Counted from the first letter of the stretch, positions 1 through 8,624 are shown. The stretch is DNA of 64,000 bases from Pseudomonas kribbensis (GCF_003352185.1 NZ_CP029608.1:5188501-5252500), one strand, 5' to 3'. Made by a program: numbers and translations. Notes: generated from the letters alone by a model not told the origin.

Positions 1-863
1 ATCGCCGCCGCCACCTGATCGGTTTCCGCCTGCTGCGCCAACGTGCTGGTATGACTGCTGTGCAGATGATCGACCAGTTGCGCCGCATGCCCGGCCAGCC
101 GCTGCGACGCATCACCGATCCGCCCGACCACCGCGCCGACCTGGGCCTCGAGCATCTGCAAGGCGAACTCGATCTGCCCGAACTGATCCCGCCGCCCGGT
201 ATAAATGCCCTGACTCAACGGGTTGTCGGCAATCTGTTTCGCGCGTTCGGTCAGCCGCTCCAGCGGACGCAACAACCAGCCCACGCCCAGAGCACAGGCG
301 CCGCTGCCAGCCACCAGCGCAGCGGCTTCGATGCCCATGGACTCCGGCCGCAGCCAGGCTTCAATCCCCAGCACCGCTGCCAGCACCGAACTGGTCAACA
401 CCACAATCCGCGCCCGCAAGCCCGACACCGGCAGCCGCTGCCAACGCGACACCCGCTCGCCACGCAATTGCGCGTAGGCCCGTTCCGCTGCCGCGATCTG
501 CCGGGCATCCGGCCGCGTGCGTACCGACTGAAACTCCACCGCCGCACCGTTCTGCGTGACCGGCGTGACATAGGCACTGACCCAGTAGTGATCACCGTTC
601 TTGCAACGATTCTTCACCAGCCCCATCCACGAGCGCCCGCGCTTGAGCGTCTGCCACATATGGGCAAACGCCTGCGCCGGCATGTCCGGATGACGCAACA
701 GGTTGTGCGGCGTGCCCAGCAGCTCGTCACGGCTGTAACCGCTGATCTTGATGAAGTCGTCGTTGGCGTAGGTGATCGCGCTGGTCAGATCGGTGGTCGA
801 GAGAATGTTCGCATCCGGCGCAACATCGACATTGCGCCCGGTCACCGGGAGATTGATCTTCAT
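1..863 (-). CDS. PAS-domain methyl-accepting chemotaxis protein, Aer-like (5' part only)
   Basis: Only the first 287 or so residues lie in the window; the gene runs off the left edge. The ATG at 861-863 opens a PAS domain (about residues 10-115) with the Aer-type signature GTPHNLLRHPDMP. Two hydrophobic stretches follow (about 152-170 and 181-198), then a HAMP-like linker (LLRPLERLTERAKQ), and the reading frame is still open at position 1 where the coiled-coil signalling domain would begin. Proteins of this architecture sense redox or energy state through a PAS-bound cofactor and signal to CheA. The signalling tip is outside the window, so the chemoreceptor call is by architecture; a PAS-HAMP diguanylate cyclase is less likely because the early PAS motifs are those of Aer-type receptors. 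Confidence 0.8.
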   Translation of the reverse strand, partial: MKINLPVTGRNVDVAPDANILSTTDLTSAITYANDDFIKISGYSRDELLGTPHNLLRHPDMPAQAFAHMWQTLKRGRSWMGLVKNRCKNGDHYWVSAYVTPVTQNGAAVEFQSVRTRPDARQIAAAERAYAQLRGERVSRWQRLPVSGLRARIVVLTSSVLAAVLGIEAWLRPESMGIEAAALVAGSGACALGVGWLLRPLERLTERAKQIADNPLSQGIYTGRRDQFGQIEFALQMLEAQVGAVVGRIGDASQRLAGHAAQLVDHLHSSHTSTLAQQAETDQVAAA

Positions 864-961
864 GGAAAGCGCGCTCGTTTTATTGGAAAGAGTCGGCAGG
901 GCTGCTGACTCTAAGCGCACTAATCGGTTAAACGTTGATCTGGCTCAGGAACTGAGCAATT

Positions 962-997
962 AGCCATCACTGTGACCGAAAATCACAGACGATGGCT
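962..997. other. Imperfect inverted repeat, possible terminator
   Basis: AGCCATC (962-968) and CTGTGA (970-975) pair with TCACAG (983-988) and GATGGCT (991-997) around a 7-nt loop. It lies just downstream of the minus-strand small gene that stops at 1014, so it could end that transcript, but there is no proper T run. Confidence 0.35.
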
Positions 998-1013
998 GCA
1001 GGAGGGAAGTGAA

Positions 1014-1241
1014 TCAGCGCTTGCCCATCGAACGACGAGTGCCAGACGGGGCCACGCCCGGGGTCCTGGCGTGACGGTCACCGTCCTTGCCCTTGAATTG
1101 CGGCTGCTTGGCGGCTTTGGCGGCGGCCAGCTCACCTGGCTTGAACGGAAACTTGAACGCAGGAATGGTCGGCTTGGATTCGCCGGCCTCGGCCAGCTCT
1201 GCCGGGACATCGCTCACAGCGTTGTCGATTGGGGAAGTCAT
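1014..1241 (-). CDS. Small basic protein of unknown function, 75 aa
   Basis: I do not recognise a named family. The ATG at 1239-1241 has a GGAG ribosome site seven bases upstream, which decides it over the longer frame that starts further upstream. The protein begins with an acidic, Ala/Glu-rich stretch (MTSPIDNAVSDVPAELAEAG) and ends with a basic, Gly/Lys/Arg-rich tail (FKGKDGDRHARTPG then RRSMGKR). There is no signal peptide or membrane segment. The split charge and disordered look would suit a small nucleic-acid-associated or ribosome-associated protein, but that is a guess. It stands alone between the chemoreceptor gene and a long repeat block. Confidence 0.6.
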   Translation of the reverse strand: MTSPIDNAVSDVPAELAEAGESKPTIPAFKFPFKPGELAAAKAAKQPQFKGKDGDRHARTPGVAPSGTRRSMGKR

Positions 1242-1324
1242 GAAAGCTCCGGAAAGCAAAAAGTCCGGCCCGGTGGATGAGCCGCGAAGGCGCGAAGTAT
1301 ACCTGCGTGCGCGGAGTTTAAAGA

Positions 1325-1360
1325 GTCCCAAAAAGGGTACGACCGGTCCCTTTTTGGGAC
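1325..1360. repeat. Perfect 13-bp inverted repeat
   Basis: GTCCCAAAAAGGG (1325-1337) is followed after ten bases by its exact complement CCCTTTTTGGGAC (1348-1360). It sits about 85 bp upstream of the small gene starting at 1241 and at the edge of the repeat block. It lacks a T run on either side, so it is more likely a repeat element or an operator than a terminator. Confidence 0.7.
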
Positions 1361-1375
1361 TGCTCGACTAACGGA

Positions 1376-1900
1376 TCACTTCTCCCGATCAACCCAAAAA
1401 CACTGCAGAAACAAACGGTACACCCAACACATTTCCAAACATCCGAAAATGGAACGCGGAGCGTCCCGGGCTGCATTCCCACGCGGAGCGTGGGAACGAT
1501 CAACTTTTCGCTTTTCACCACTCAAAACGATGAGCGTTAGCTCGAGTACCGCTTTTGACGTACCGGCCCCATCGGCAGGCTGAGTGGAGGGATTTATCCG
1601 GGGGTGGGAGCGCAGCGACCGTTTGGCGAAGCCAAACACATCGAGAGGAGGTGCAGCGAAGCAAACCGTAGGCGATGCCCCCGGATGAATCCCGGAACGA
1701 AGGAACACCGAGCCACAGCGAGGTGCCGAACGCCGGGGCCCAGCGTTTTGGTTACTTTGGGGCGTTTGCCAAAGTGACTCGCCGTAAGGGCGAAACCGCC
1801 AGCCGCAACGCCCGAAGAAACGGATATTCACAAAGAACACCCAAAGCCTGGTCGGCCCAAAGGCCGCCAAGTCAAAAGCCGAAACTGACAGCGCCGTCAG
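1376..1900. repeat. Dispersed structured intergenic repeat block
   Basis: No gene is credible between 1242 and 1982; frames here are open by composition only. The block holds several inverted repeats: ATCCGGGGG (1596-1604) with CCCCCGGAT (1678-1686), enclosing GTTTGGC/GCCAAAC (1621-1627, 1631-1637); then GGTT (1750-1753) with AACC (1794-1797), enclosing two hairpins, ACTTTGG/CCAAAGT (1754-1760, 1769-1775) and TCGCC/GGCGA (1779-1783, 1789-1793). From memory, sequences like the 1750-1797 segment recur many times in P. fluorescens-group genomes and are often mis-annotated as short proteins. Function unknown. Confidence 0.6.
1451..1496. repeat. REP-like hairpins (two tandem copies, one degenerate)
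   Basis: TTCCCACGC (1476-1484) pairs with GCGTGGGAA (1488-1496) across a GGA loop. This is the common Pseudomonas repeat core of the type 'cccacgc...gcgtggg'. Immediately before it GGAACGC (1451-1457) and GCGTCCC (1461-1467) form the same hairpin with one mismatch and the same GGA loop. Such elements occur in many intergenic regions of this group. Confidence 0.7.
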
Positions 1901-1982
1901 CTAGCCGTCACCCTCCTGACCCCCAAACAAGTTTATAAAGAACCAACCTGCCCAAACCCCGTCCCCCTGGCGCCCCACAAGC

Positions 1983-3143
1983 ATGCAAATCCAGAAGAAA
2001 AAGGCCCTGCTCGCCACCCTGCTGATCGCCCTCGCAGCCGCCGGCCTGTGGTATGCGATAAAACCCGCACCGGCCAAACTCGCCGCCCCGACCGCGATCC
2101 CGGTCAGGGTCGTCGCCGTCAGCGAAAAAGACGTCCCCCGCTACACCAGCGGCATCGGCTCCGTACTTTCGTTGCACAGCGTGGTGGTACGCCCGCAAAT
2201 CGACGGCATCCTCACCAAGCTATTGGTCAAAGAAGGTCAACTGGTCAAACAGGGCGACCTGCTCGCCACCATCGACGACCGCTCGATCCGCGCCAGCCTC
2301 GACCAGGCCCGGGCACAACTGGGCGAAAGCCAGGCACAGCTGCAAGTGGCGCTGGTCAACCTCAAGCGCTACAAACTGCTCAGCGTCGACGACGGCGTCT
2401 CCAAGCAGACCTACGATCAGCAACAGGCACTGGTCAACCAGCTCAAGGCCACCGCCCAGGGTAATCAGGCCTCGATTGACGCGGCGCAGGTACAGCTTTC
2501 CTACACCCAGATTCGCTCCCCGGTCACCGGTCGCGTCGGCATTCGTACGGTCGACGAAGGCAACTTCCTGCGCATGACCGACACTCAGGGTCTGTTCACC
2601 GTGACCCAGATCGACCCGATCGCTGTCGAGTTTTCCCTGCCCCAGCAAATGCTGCCGACCCTGCAGGGCCTGATCAGCGATCCGCAGCGTGCCCAGGTCA
2701 AGGCCTACATCGGCGCCGACACCGACGGCGAAACCGGCAACCTGCTGGGCGAAGGTCACCTGACCCTGATCGACAACCAGATCAACGCCAACACCGGCAC
2801 CATCCGCGCCAAGGCCGAATTCGACAACCCCAATCAGAAACTCTGGCCCGGCCTGCTGGTGACGGTAAAGATTCAGACGGCACTGGATAAAGATGCGCTG
2901 GTGGTCCCGCCCACTGTCGTACAGCGTGGGCTGGATCAACACTTCGTGTACCGGGTCAACGGCGACAAGGTTGAAGCCGTGCAGGTGCAGATGGTCTATC
3001 AGGGCAGCGGTCAGGACATCATCAAAGGCGTGAACCCCGGCGACGTATTGGTCAGTGATGGCCAGTCACGGCTCAAGCCCGGTTCGACCGTGCAGGTCAT
3101 GAGCGAACCGCCGCAGGTGGTGCAAGCGGAGCCCAAGCCATGA
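1983..3143 (+). CDS. RND efflux periplasmic adaptor (membrane fusion protein)
   Basis: The 386-residue product links an inner-membrane RND pump to an outer-membrane channel. An N-terminal membrane anchor (ALLATLLIALAAAGLWYAI) is followed by the lipoyl half-motif VVRPQIDGILTKLLVKEGQLVKQG, split here as VVRPQIDGI and VKEGQLVKQGDLL (about residues 65-95), a coiled-coil hairpin rich in Ala/Gln (about 100-165), the second lipoyl half (YTQIRSPVTGRVG) and the beta-barrel and membrane-proximal domains. It has the size and features of MdtA/MexA-type adaptors. No strong ribosome site precedes the ATG. It overlaps the permease gene by four bases (ATGA), so the two are translationally coupled. Confidence 0.93.
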   Translation: MQIQKKKALLATLLIALAAAGLWYAIKPAPAKLAAPTAIPVRVVAVSEKDVPRYTSGIGSVLSLHSVVVRPQIDGILTKLLVKEGQLVKQGDLLATIDDRSIRASLDQARAQLGESQAQLQVALVNLKRYKLLSVDDGVSKQTYDQQQALVNQLKATAQGNQASIDAAQVQLSYTQIRSPVTGRVGIRTVDEGNFLRMTDTQGLFTVTQIDPIAVEFSLPQQMLPTLQGLISDPQRAQVKAYIGADTDGETGNLLGEGHLTLIDNQINANTGTIRAKAEFDNPNQKLWPGLLVTVKIQTALDKDALVVPPTVVQRGLDQHFVYRVNGDKVEAVQVQMVYQGSGQDIIKGVNPGDVLVSDGQSRLKPGSTVQVMSEPPQVVQAEPKP

Positions 3144-6100
3144 AGCAGCACAAAGGCGTTTCGACCTGGTGCATCGATCACCCGGTGGCGACGATTCTGC
3201 TGACCATCGCGCTGGTGCTGGTCGGGGTGATTGCCTTCCCGCGCTTGCCGATTGCCCCGTTGCCGGAAGCGGAATTTCCGACGATTCAGGTCTCTGCACA
3301 ACTGCCCGGCGCCAGTCCGGACACCATGGCGTCCTCCGTGGCCACGCCGCTGGAGGTGCAATTCAGCGCCATCCCCGGCATGACCCAGATGACCTCCAGC
3401 AGTGCGCTGGGCTCCAGCCTGCTGACCCTGCAATTCACCCTCGACAAGAGCATCGATACAGCCGCCCAGGAAGTGCAGGCCGCGATCAACACCGCTGCCG
3501 GCAAGCTGCCGAAAGACATGCCGACCCTGCCGACCTGGAAGAAAGTCAACCCGGCGGACAGCCCGGTGCTGATCCTCAGCGTCAGCTCCACCCAGATGCC
3601 CGGCACTGAACTCAGTGACCTGGTGGAAACCCTGCTCGCGCGTCAGATCAGTCAGATCGACGGCGTAGGCCAGATCAACATCACCGGTCAGCAACGTCCG
3701 GCCATTCGCGTACAGGCCTCGGCGGACAAACTGGCGGCCATCGGCCTGACCCTCGCGGACATTCGTCTGGCGATCCAGCAGACCAGTCTCAACCTCGCCA
3801 AAGGTGCGCTGTACGGCGAATCGAGCATTTCCACGCTGTCGACCAACGACCAGCTGTTCCACCCCGAGGAATACAGCCAGCTCATCGTTTCCTACAAGGA
3901 CGGTGCCCCGGTTCATCTCAAGGATGTCGCCAAAGTCGTCAACGGTTCGGAAGATGCCTACGTGCAAGCCTGGGCCGGCGATCAACCGGGTGTGAACCTG
4001 GTGATCTCCCGCCAGCCGGGGGCCAACATCGTCGAGACCGTGGACCGCATTCAGGCCGCCCTCCCCGGCCTCGAAGCAATGCTGCCGGCCTCGGTGCAGG
4101 TCAAGGTGCTGATCGACCGCACCCAGACCATTCGCGCCTCCCTGCATGAAGTGGAAATCACCCTGCTGATCGCGATCCTGCTGGTGGTGGCGGTGATGGC
4201 GCTGTTCCTACGCCAGTTGTCGGCGACGATGATTGTGTCGGCGGTGCTCGGTGTATCGCTGACCGCCAGTTTCGCCTTGATGTATTTACTCGGCTTCAGC
4301 CTGAACAACCTGACGCTGGTGGCCATCGTCGTGGCGGTAGGCTTCGTGGTCGACGACGCGATCGTGGTGGTGGAGAACATTCACCGCCATCTGGAAGCCG
4401 GCGACAGCATGCGCGAAGCGGCGGTCAAGGGCGCCGGCGAGATCGGTTTCACCGTGGTCTCGATCAGTTTCTCGCTGGTGGCAGCGTTCATTCCGTTGCT
4501 GTTTATGGGCGGTGTGGTCGGGCGTTTGTTCAAGGAGTTCGCCCTTACGGCCACCTCGACCATCATGATTTCCGTGGTGGTATCGCTGACCCTCGCGCCA
4601 ACGCTGGCTGCGCTGTTCATGCGCAAACCGGTGCATCACGCCCATGACAAACCGGGCTTCAGCGAACGCCTGCTCGGCTGGTACGAAAAAGGCCTGCGTC
4701 GCGCCCTCGCCCATCAGAAACTGATGATCGGCGTATTCGGGATCTCGGTTGCGCTGGCCATCGGCGGCTACATCTTTATCCCCAAAGGTTTCTTCCCGGT
4801 GCAGGACACCGGCTTCGTCCTCGGCACGACCGAAGCCGCGGCGGACATCTCCTACAGCGACATGGTGAAAAAGCACCTGGCGATGGCAGAAATCGTCGCC
4901 GCCGACCCGGCCGTGCAGGCGTTTTCCCATTCGGTGGGCGTGTCCGGCAGCAACCAGACCATCGCCAACGGCCGCTTCTGGATCGCCCTGAAAAAACGCG
5001 GAGATCGCGATGTTTCGGCCAGCCAGTTCATCGACCGCATTCGTCCGCAGCTGATGAAAGTCCCCGGCATCGTGCTGTATCTGCGCGCCGGCCAGGACAT
5101 CAACCTCAGCTCCGGCCCGAGCCGTGCGCAGTATCAATACGTGCTCAAGAGCAACGACGGCCCGACCCTCGCCACCTGGACCCAGAAGCTCACGGAAAAG
5201 CTGCGCAGCATCCCGGCGTTCCGCGACATCTCCAACGACCTGCAACTGGGCGGCAGCATCACTCATATCAGCATCGACCGCAGCGCCGCCGCACGTTTCG
5301 GCCTGACGGCGAGTGATGTCGACGAGGCGCTGTACGACGCCTTCGGTCAGCGGCAGATCAACGAGTTCCAGACCCAGGTCAACCAGTACAACGTGATCCT
5401 GGAGCTGGACACCGCGCAGCGCGGCAAGGCCGAAAGCCTCAACTATTTCTACCTGCGCTCGCCGCTGAGCGGGGAAATGGTGCCGTTGTCGGCGCTGGCC
5501 CGGTTCGACGCACCAACCATCGGCCCGCTGTCGATTGCCCACGACGGCATGTTCCCGGCCGCCAACCTGTCGTTCAACCTGGCGCCTGGCGTGGCGTTGG
5601 GCGATGCGGTGATCCTGCTCAACCAGGCCAAGGCCGAGATCGGCATGCCGACCGCGATCAGCGGCAACTTCCAGGGCGCGGCCCAGGCGTTCCAGAGTTC
5701 CCTCGCCAGTCAGCCGTGGCTGATTCTCGCGGCGCTGGTGGCGGTGTACATCATTCTGGGTGTGCTCTACGAGAGCTTCGTCCATCCGTTGACGATCATC
5801 TCGACCTTGCCGGCGGCAGGTCTGGGCGCAGTGATCATGCTGTGGATCTGCGGCCAGGACTTTTCGATCATGGCGCTGATCGGGCTGGTGCTGCTCATCG
5901 GTATCGTCAAGAAGAACGGCATCCTGATGATCGACTTCGCTCTCGAAGCCCAACGTCATCGTGGGCTGGCACCCCAGGATGCGATTTTCGAAGCATGCCT
6001 GACGCGGTTCCGGCCGATCATCATGACCACCCTCGCGGCCCTGCTCGGCGCCCTGCCGCTGATGCTCGGCTACGGCACCGGCGCCGAACTGCGCCAGCCG

Positions 6101-6241
6101 CTGGGGATCGCGGTCGTGGGCGGTTTGCTGGTGAGCCAGATGCTGACGCTGTTCACCACGCCGGTCATATACTTGTGGCTTGAGCGGCTGTTCCACAAGC
6201 CCAAACCGGCGCCCGTTGCGGCGCTGGCAACGACAGACTGA
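3140..6241 (+). CDS. RND multidrug efflux permease (MdtB/MdtC/MuxB-like)
   Basis: A 1033-residue proton-driven inner-membrane pump of the hydrophobe/amphiphile RND family. The expected twelve membrane segments and two large periplasmic loops are present. The proton-relay acidic pair is in VGFVVDDAIVVVENIHRHLE (transmembrane 4), and the relay lysine is in IGIVKKNGILMIDFA (transmembrane 10). The C-terminal hydrophobic run ends in a short tail. The sequence reads closer to MdtBC/MuxBC than to MexB. A homotrimer is expected as only one permease is encoded. No outer-membrane channel gene follows, so it must borrow an OprM/TolC-type channel encoded elsewhere. The response regulator starts eight bases after its stop. 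Confidence 0.93.
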   Translation: MKQHKGVSTWCIDHPVATILLTIALVLVGVIAFPRLPIAPLPEAEFPTIQVSAQLPGASPDTMASSVATPLEVQFSAIPGMTQMTSSSALGSSLLTLQFTLDKSIDTAAQEVQAAINTAAGKLPKDMPTLPTWKKVNPADSPVLILSVSSTQMPGTELSDLVETLLARQISQIDGVGQINITGQQRPAIRVQASADKLAAIGLTLADIRLAIQQTSLNLAKGALYGESSISTLSTNDQLFHPEEYSQLIVSYKDGAPVHLKDVAKVVNGSEDAYVQAWAGDQPGVNLVISRQPGANIVETVDRIQAALPGLEAMLPASVQVKVLIDRTQTIRASLHEVEITLLIAILLVVAVMALFLRQLSATMIVSAVLGVSLTASFALMYLLGFSLNNLTLVAIVVAVGFVVDDAIVVVENIHRHLEAGDSMREAAVKGAGEIGFTVVSISFSLVAAFIPLLFMGGVVGRLFKEFALTATSTIMISVVVSLTLAPTLAALFMRKPVHHAHDKPGFSERLLGWYEKGLRRALAHQKLMIGVFGISVALAIGGYIFIPKGFFPVQDTGFVLGTTEAAADISYSDMVKKHLAMAEIVAADPAVQAFSHSVGVSGSNQTIANGRFWIALKKRGDRDVSASQFIDRIRPQLMKVPGIVLYLRAGQDINLSSGPSRAQYQYVLKSNDGPTLATWTQKLTEKLRSIPAFRDISNDLQLGGSITHISIDRSAAARFGLTASDVDEALYDAFGQRQINEFQTQVNQYNVILELDTAQRGKAESLNYFYLRSPLSGEMVPLSALARFDAPTIGPLSIAHDGMFPAANLSFNLAPGVALGDAVILLNQAKAEIGMPTAISGNFQGAAQAFQSSLASQPWLILAALVAVYIILGVLYESFVHPLTIISTLPAAGLGAVIMLWICGQDFSIMALIGLVLLIGIVKKNGILMIDFALEAQRHRGLAPQDAIFEACLTRFRPIIMTTLAALLGALPLMLGYGTGAELRQPLGIAVVGGLLVSQMLTLFTTPVIYLWLERLFHKPKPAPVAALATTD

Positions 6242-6249
6242 GGCGGGTC

Positions 6250-6927
6250 ATGCGCGTCCTGATTATCGAAGACGAAGAGAAAACCGCGGACTATCTGCAC
6301 CGCGGCCTGACGGAACAGGGTTACACCGTGGATCTGGCCCGCGACGGCGTCGAGGGCCTGCATCTGGCGCTGGAAAGCGACTACGCGGTGATCGTCCTCG
6401 ACGTCATGCTGCCGGGCCTCGATGGCTTTGGCGTACTGCGCGCCTTGCGTGCGCGCAAGCAGACGCCGGTGATCATGCTCACCGCCCGCGAACGGGTCGA
6501 AGACCGGATCCGGGGTTTGCGTGACGGCGCCGACGATTACCTCGGCAAGCCGTTTTCCTTCCTCGAACTGGTGGCGCGCCTGCAAGCGCTGACCCGCCGC
6601 AGTGGCGGCCATGAACCGGTGCAAGTGAGCATCGCCGACCTGTGGATCGATCTGATCAGCCGCAAGGCCACCCGCGCCGGTACGCGCCTGGACCTGACCG
6701 CCAAGGAGTTTTCGCTGCTCAGCGTGCTGGCCCGGCGTCAGGGTGAAATCCTGTCGAAGACCGCGATTGCGGAGATGGTCTGGGACATCAATTTCGACAG
6801 CGACGCCAACGTCGTCGAAGTCGCGATCAAGCGTCTGCGGGCCAAGCTCGACGGACCGTTTGACGAGAAACTGCTGCACACCATCCGTGGCATGGGTTAT
6901 GTGCTGGAGAGCCGTGGTGTCCAGTAA
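6250..6927 (+). CDS. OmpR/CopR-type response regulator
   Basis: 225 residues: receiver domain (1-about 118) with acidic pocket EDE at 7-9, phosphoacceptor Asp51 in VIVLDVMLPG and Lys100 in DDYLGKPFSF; then a winged-helix DNA-binding domain with the usual LTAKEFSLLSVLARRQGEIL and VEVAIKRLRAKLD motifs. It is most like the heavy-metal regulators CopR/IrlR. It forms one unit with the efflux genes just upstream and overlaps its sensor kinase gene, so it most likely controls this efflux operon and perhaps the small exported protein downstream. Confidence 0.92.
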   Translation: MRVLIIEDEEKTADYLHRGLTEQGYTVDLARDGVEGLHLALESDYAVIVLDVMLPGLDGFGVLRALRARKQTPVIMLTARERVEDRIRGLRDGADDYLGKPFSFLELVARLQALTRRSGGHEPVQVSIADLWIDLISRKATRAGTRLDLTAKEFSLLSVLARRQGEILSKTAIAEMVWDINFDSDANVVEVAIKRLRAKLDGPFDEKLLHTIRGMGYVLESRGVQ

Positions 6928-8281
6928 CTCTATCGCCCTGCGCTTGAGCGGCATGTTCACGCTGGTGGCGCTGCTGGTGTTTCTGTTGATCGGCGGCGCG
7001 CTTTATCAACAAGTGGACAAGGGCTTGGGGCTGTTGCCGGAAGCCGAGCTGGATGCGCGCTACAGCGTGCTCGAATCCACCGTCGGCCGTTATGGCACGC
7101 CCGAGCATTGGGTCAAGATCAACAGCAAACTCAAGCTGCTCGGCGAAGAAGACAAGCGCATCAGTTTCTGGATCAGCAGCGGCGATCCGCAGTACGAGTA
7201 CGGCGATTTCACCCCGCAGATTCGCGAATTCGCCAATGGTCCGCTGGGCATGCGCGACCTGCAATTGCCCGGTCAGCCGTACCCGTTGAAAGTGCTGGTC
7301 AGCCAGTTCCCGGCCAAGGATCAACGCCCGCCCCTGCGCTTCATGATCGGCATCGATACCGAGACCTTTCACCAGACCCAGCACAACCTGCTGATCGCCT
7401 TGATCGGCCTGGCGATTGTCGGCGTGCTGCTGGCTTCGGCGCTGGGTTACTGGGTGGCGCGAATCGGGCTCAAGCCGCTGATCAAACTGTCCCACGAAGC
7501 CCAACGCCTGGCGCCACCGCTGCGGGCCGGGCGTCTGCGTCTGTCGCCGTTGCCGCCGGAGCTGGAACAGTTTGTCGACTCGTTCAACTCGACGCTGGAG
7601 CGGGTCGAACAGGCGTATTCACGGCTGGAATCGTTCAACGCCGACGTGGCTCATGAGCTGCGCTCGCCGCTGACCAACCTGATTGGCCAGACCCAGGTCG
7701 CCCTCACTCGCGGGCGCTCCGCCGAGCATTATTTCGAAGTGCTGCAATCCAACCTTGAAGAACTGGAACGCCTGCGCTCGATCATCAATGACATGCTGTT
7801 TCTGGCCAGCGCCGATCAGGGCAGCAAGGCCACCAAACTGACCTCCACGTCGCTGGCCGACGAAGTCGCGACCACCCTCGAATACCTCGATTTCATCCTC
7901 GAAGATGCACAGGTTCAGGTCCACGTGAGTGGCGACGCCCAGGTGCAGATCGAGATCGCCCATCTGCGCCGGGCATTGATCAATCTGTTGAGCAACGCGG
8001 TGCAACACACCGCGCCGGGACAGGTGATCGAAGTGCAGATCACGGTCGAGGAACATCAGGTCAGCATCGGTGTGGCCAACCCCGGTGCGCCGATTGCCAG
8101 CGAGCATTTGCCACGGCTGTTCGAGCGCTTCTACCGGGTCGATGCGTCGCGCAGCAACAGCGGCAACAACCACGGGTTGGGGCTGGCGATCGTCAAGGCG
8201 ATTGCGCTGATGCATGGTGGGGATGTGTTTGTGCGCAGTGACCGGGGGATGAACACTTTTGGTATTCACCTTCCGGTCTGA
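6917..8281 (+). CDS. CopS/CusS-type heavy-metal-like sensor histidine kinase
   Basis: 454 residues from a GTG at 6917, chosen because GGAG (6906-6909) lies seven bases upstream and the first helix starts at once (SSNSIALRLSGMFTL). A longer frame exists but would run through the regulator gene. Two membrane segments (about 13-30 and 160-180) bracket a periplasmic sensor loop; then HAMP, the H-box FNADVAHELRSPL with His246, the N-box LINLLSNAVQHTAPG, and the G-box GLGLAIVKAI. It overlaps the response regulator by 11 bases. The ligand is not evident; metal sensing is inferred from family likeness only. Confidence 0.9.
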   Translation: MSSNSIALRLSGMFTLVALLVFLLIGGALYQQVDKGLGLLPEAELDARYSVLESTVGRYGTPEHWVKINSKLKLLGEEDKRISFWISSGDPQYEYGDFTPQIREFANGPLGMRDLQLPGQPYPLKVLVSQFPAKDQRPPLRFMIGIDTETFHQTQHNLLIALIGLAIVGVLLASALGYWVARIGLKPLIKLSHEAQRLAPPLRAGRLRLSPLPPELEQFVDSFNSTLERVEQAYSRLESFNADVAHELRSPLTNLIGQTQVALTRGRSAEHYFEVLQSNLEELERLRSIINDMLFLASADQGSKATKLTSTSLADEVATTLEYLDFILEDAQVQVHVSGDAQVQIEIAHLRRALINLLSNAVQHTAPGQVIEVQITVEEHQVSIGVANPGAPIASEHLPRLFERFYRVDASRSNSGNNHGLGLAIVKAIALMHGGDVFVRSDRGMNTFGIHLPV

Positions 8282-8402
8282 AGACAGGGATCGTTGCCAT
8301 TCCCGCAACAGTCATTTATGAAAATCACGCTGTTTCCCGGTGCCCGGCAACCTTATCTTTGCCCGCACCAAACAGCACTTGCCAAGCAAGAAGGTTTTCA
8401 AG

Positions 8403-8624
8403 ATGTCCAACAGTATGGGTATTGCCAGCGCTTTCGTTTTGTCCTCATTGATCCTGTCGCCGATGGCGATGGCTGAAGAATCGCAGTCGTTCGTAGCGCA
8501 GAATGCCGCTCGCGCTCACGCATTCGAACAGCATCAGGCAGAAGTGATGGCCAAGGCTCAAGACGCCACGCAAGCCCCTCAGGCCGCAACGTCCCAGGCT
8601 CAGGCAGCCGAGAAAGACAGCTGA
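8403..8624 (+). CDS. Small exported protein, 73 aa, weakly PtrA-like
   Basis: The ATG at 8403 has AGAAGG eight bases upstream. A clear signal peptide (MSNSMGIASAFVLSSLILSP then MAMA) is probably cut before EESQSF, leaving about 49 residues rich in Ala, Gln, Glu and His (NAARAHAFEQHQAEVMAKAQ). This resembles the small periplasmic proteins annotated as PtrA-like in Pseudomonas, some of which are copper-induced and lie by CopRS-type systems; the likeness is by eye. Its place right after a CopRS-type pair fits shared regulation. It is followed by a strong terminator. Confidence 0.7.
   Translation: MSNSMGIASAFVLSSLILSPMAMAEESQSFVAQNAARAHAFEQHQAEVMAKAQDATQAPQAATSQAQAAEKDS

Noticed and set aside
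1376..1870. 164-codon minus-strand frame in the repeat block
   Set aside because: It is the kind of false protein produced by the dispersed intergenic repeat; inverted repeats explain its sequence better than coding.
4286..6196. 636-codon minus-strand frame opposite the RND permease
   Set aside because: Opens only because of third-position G/C in the permease; composition is His/Gln/Arg-rich as is typical for such shadows.
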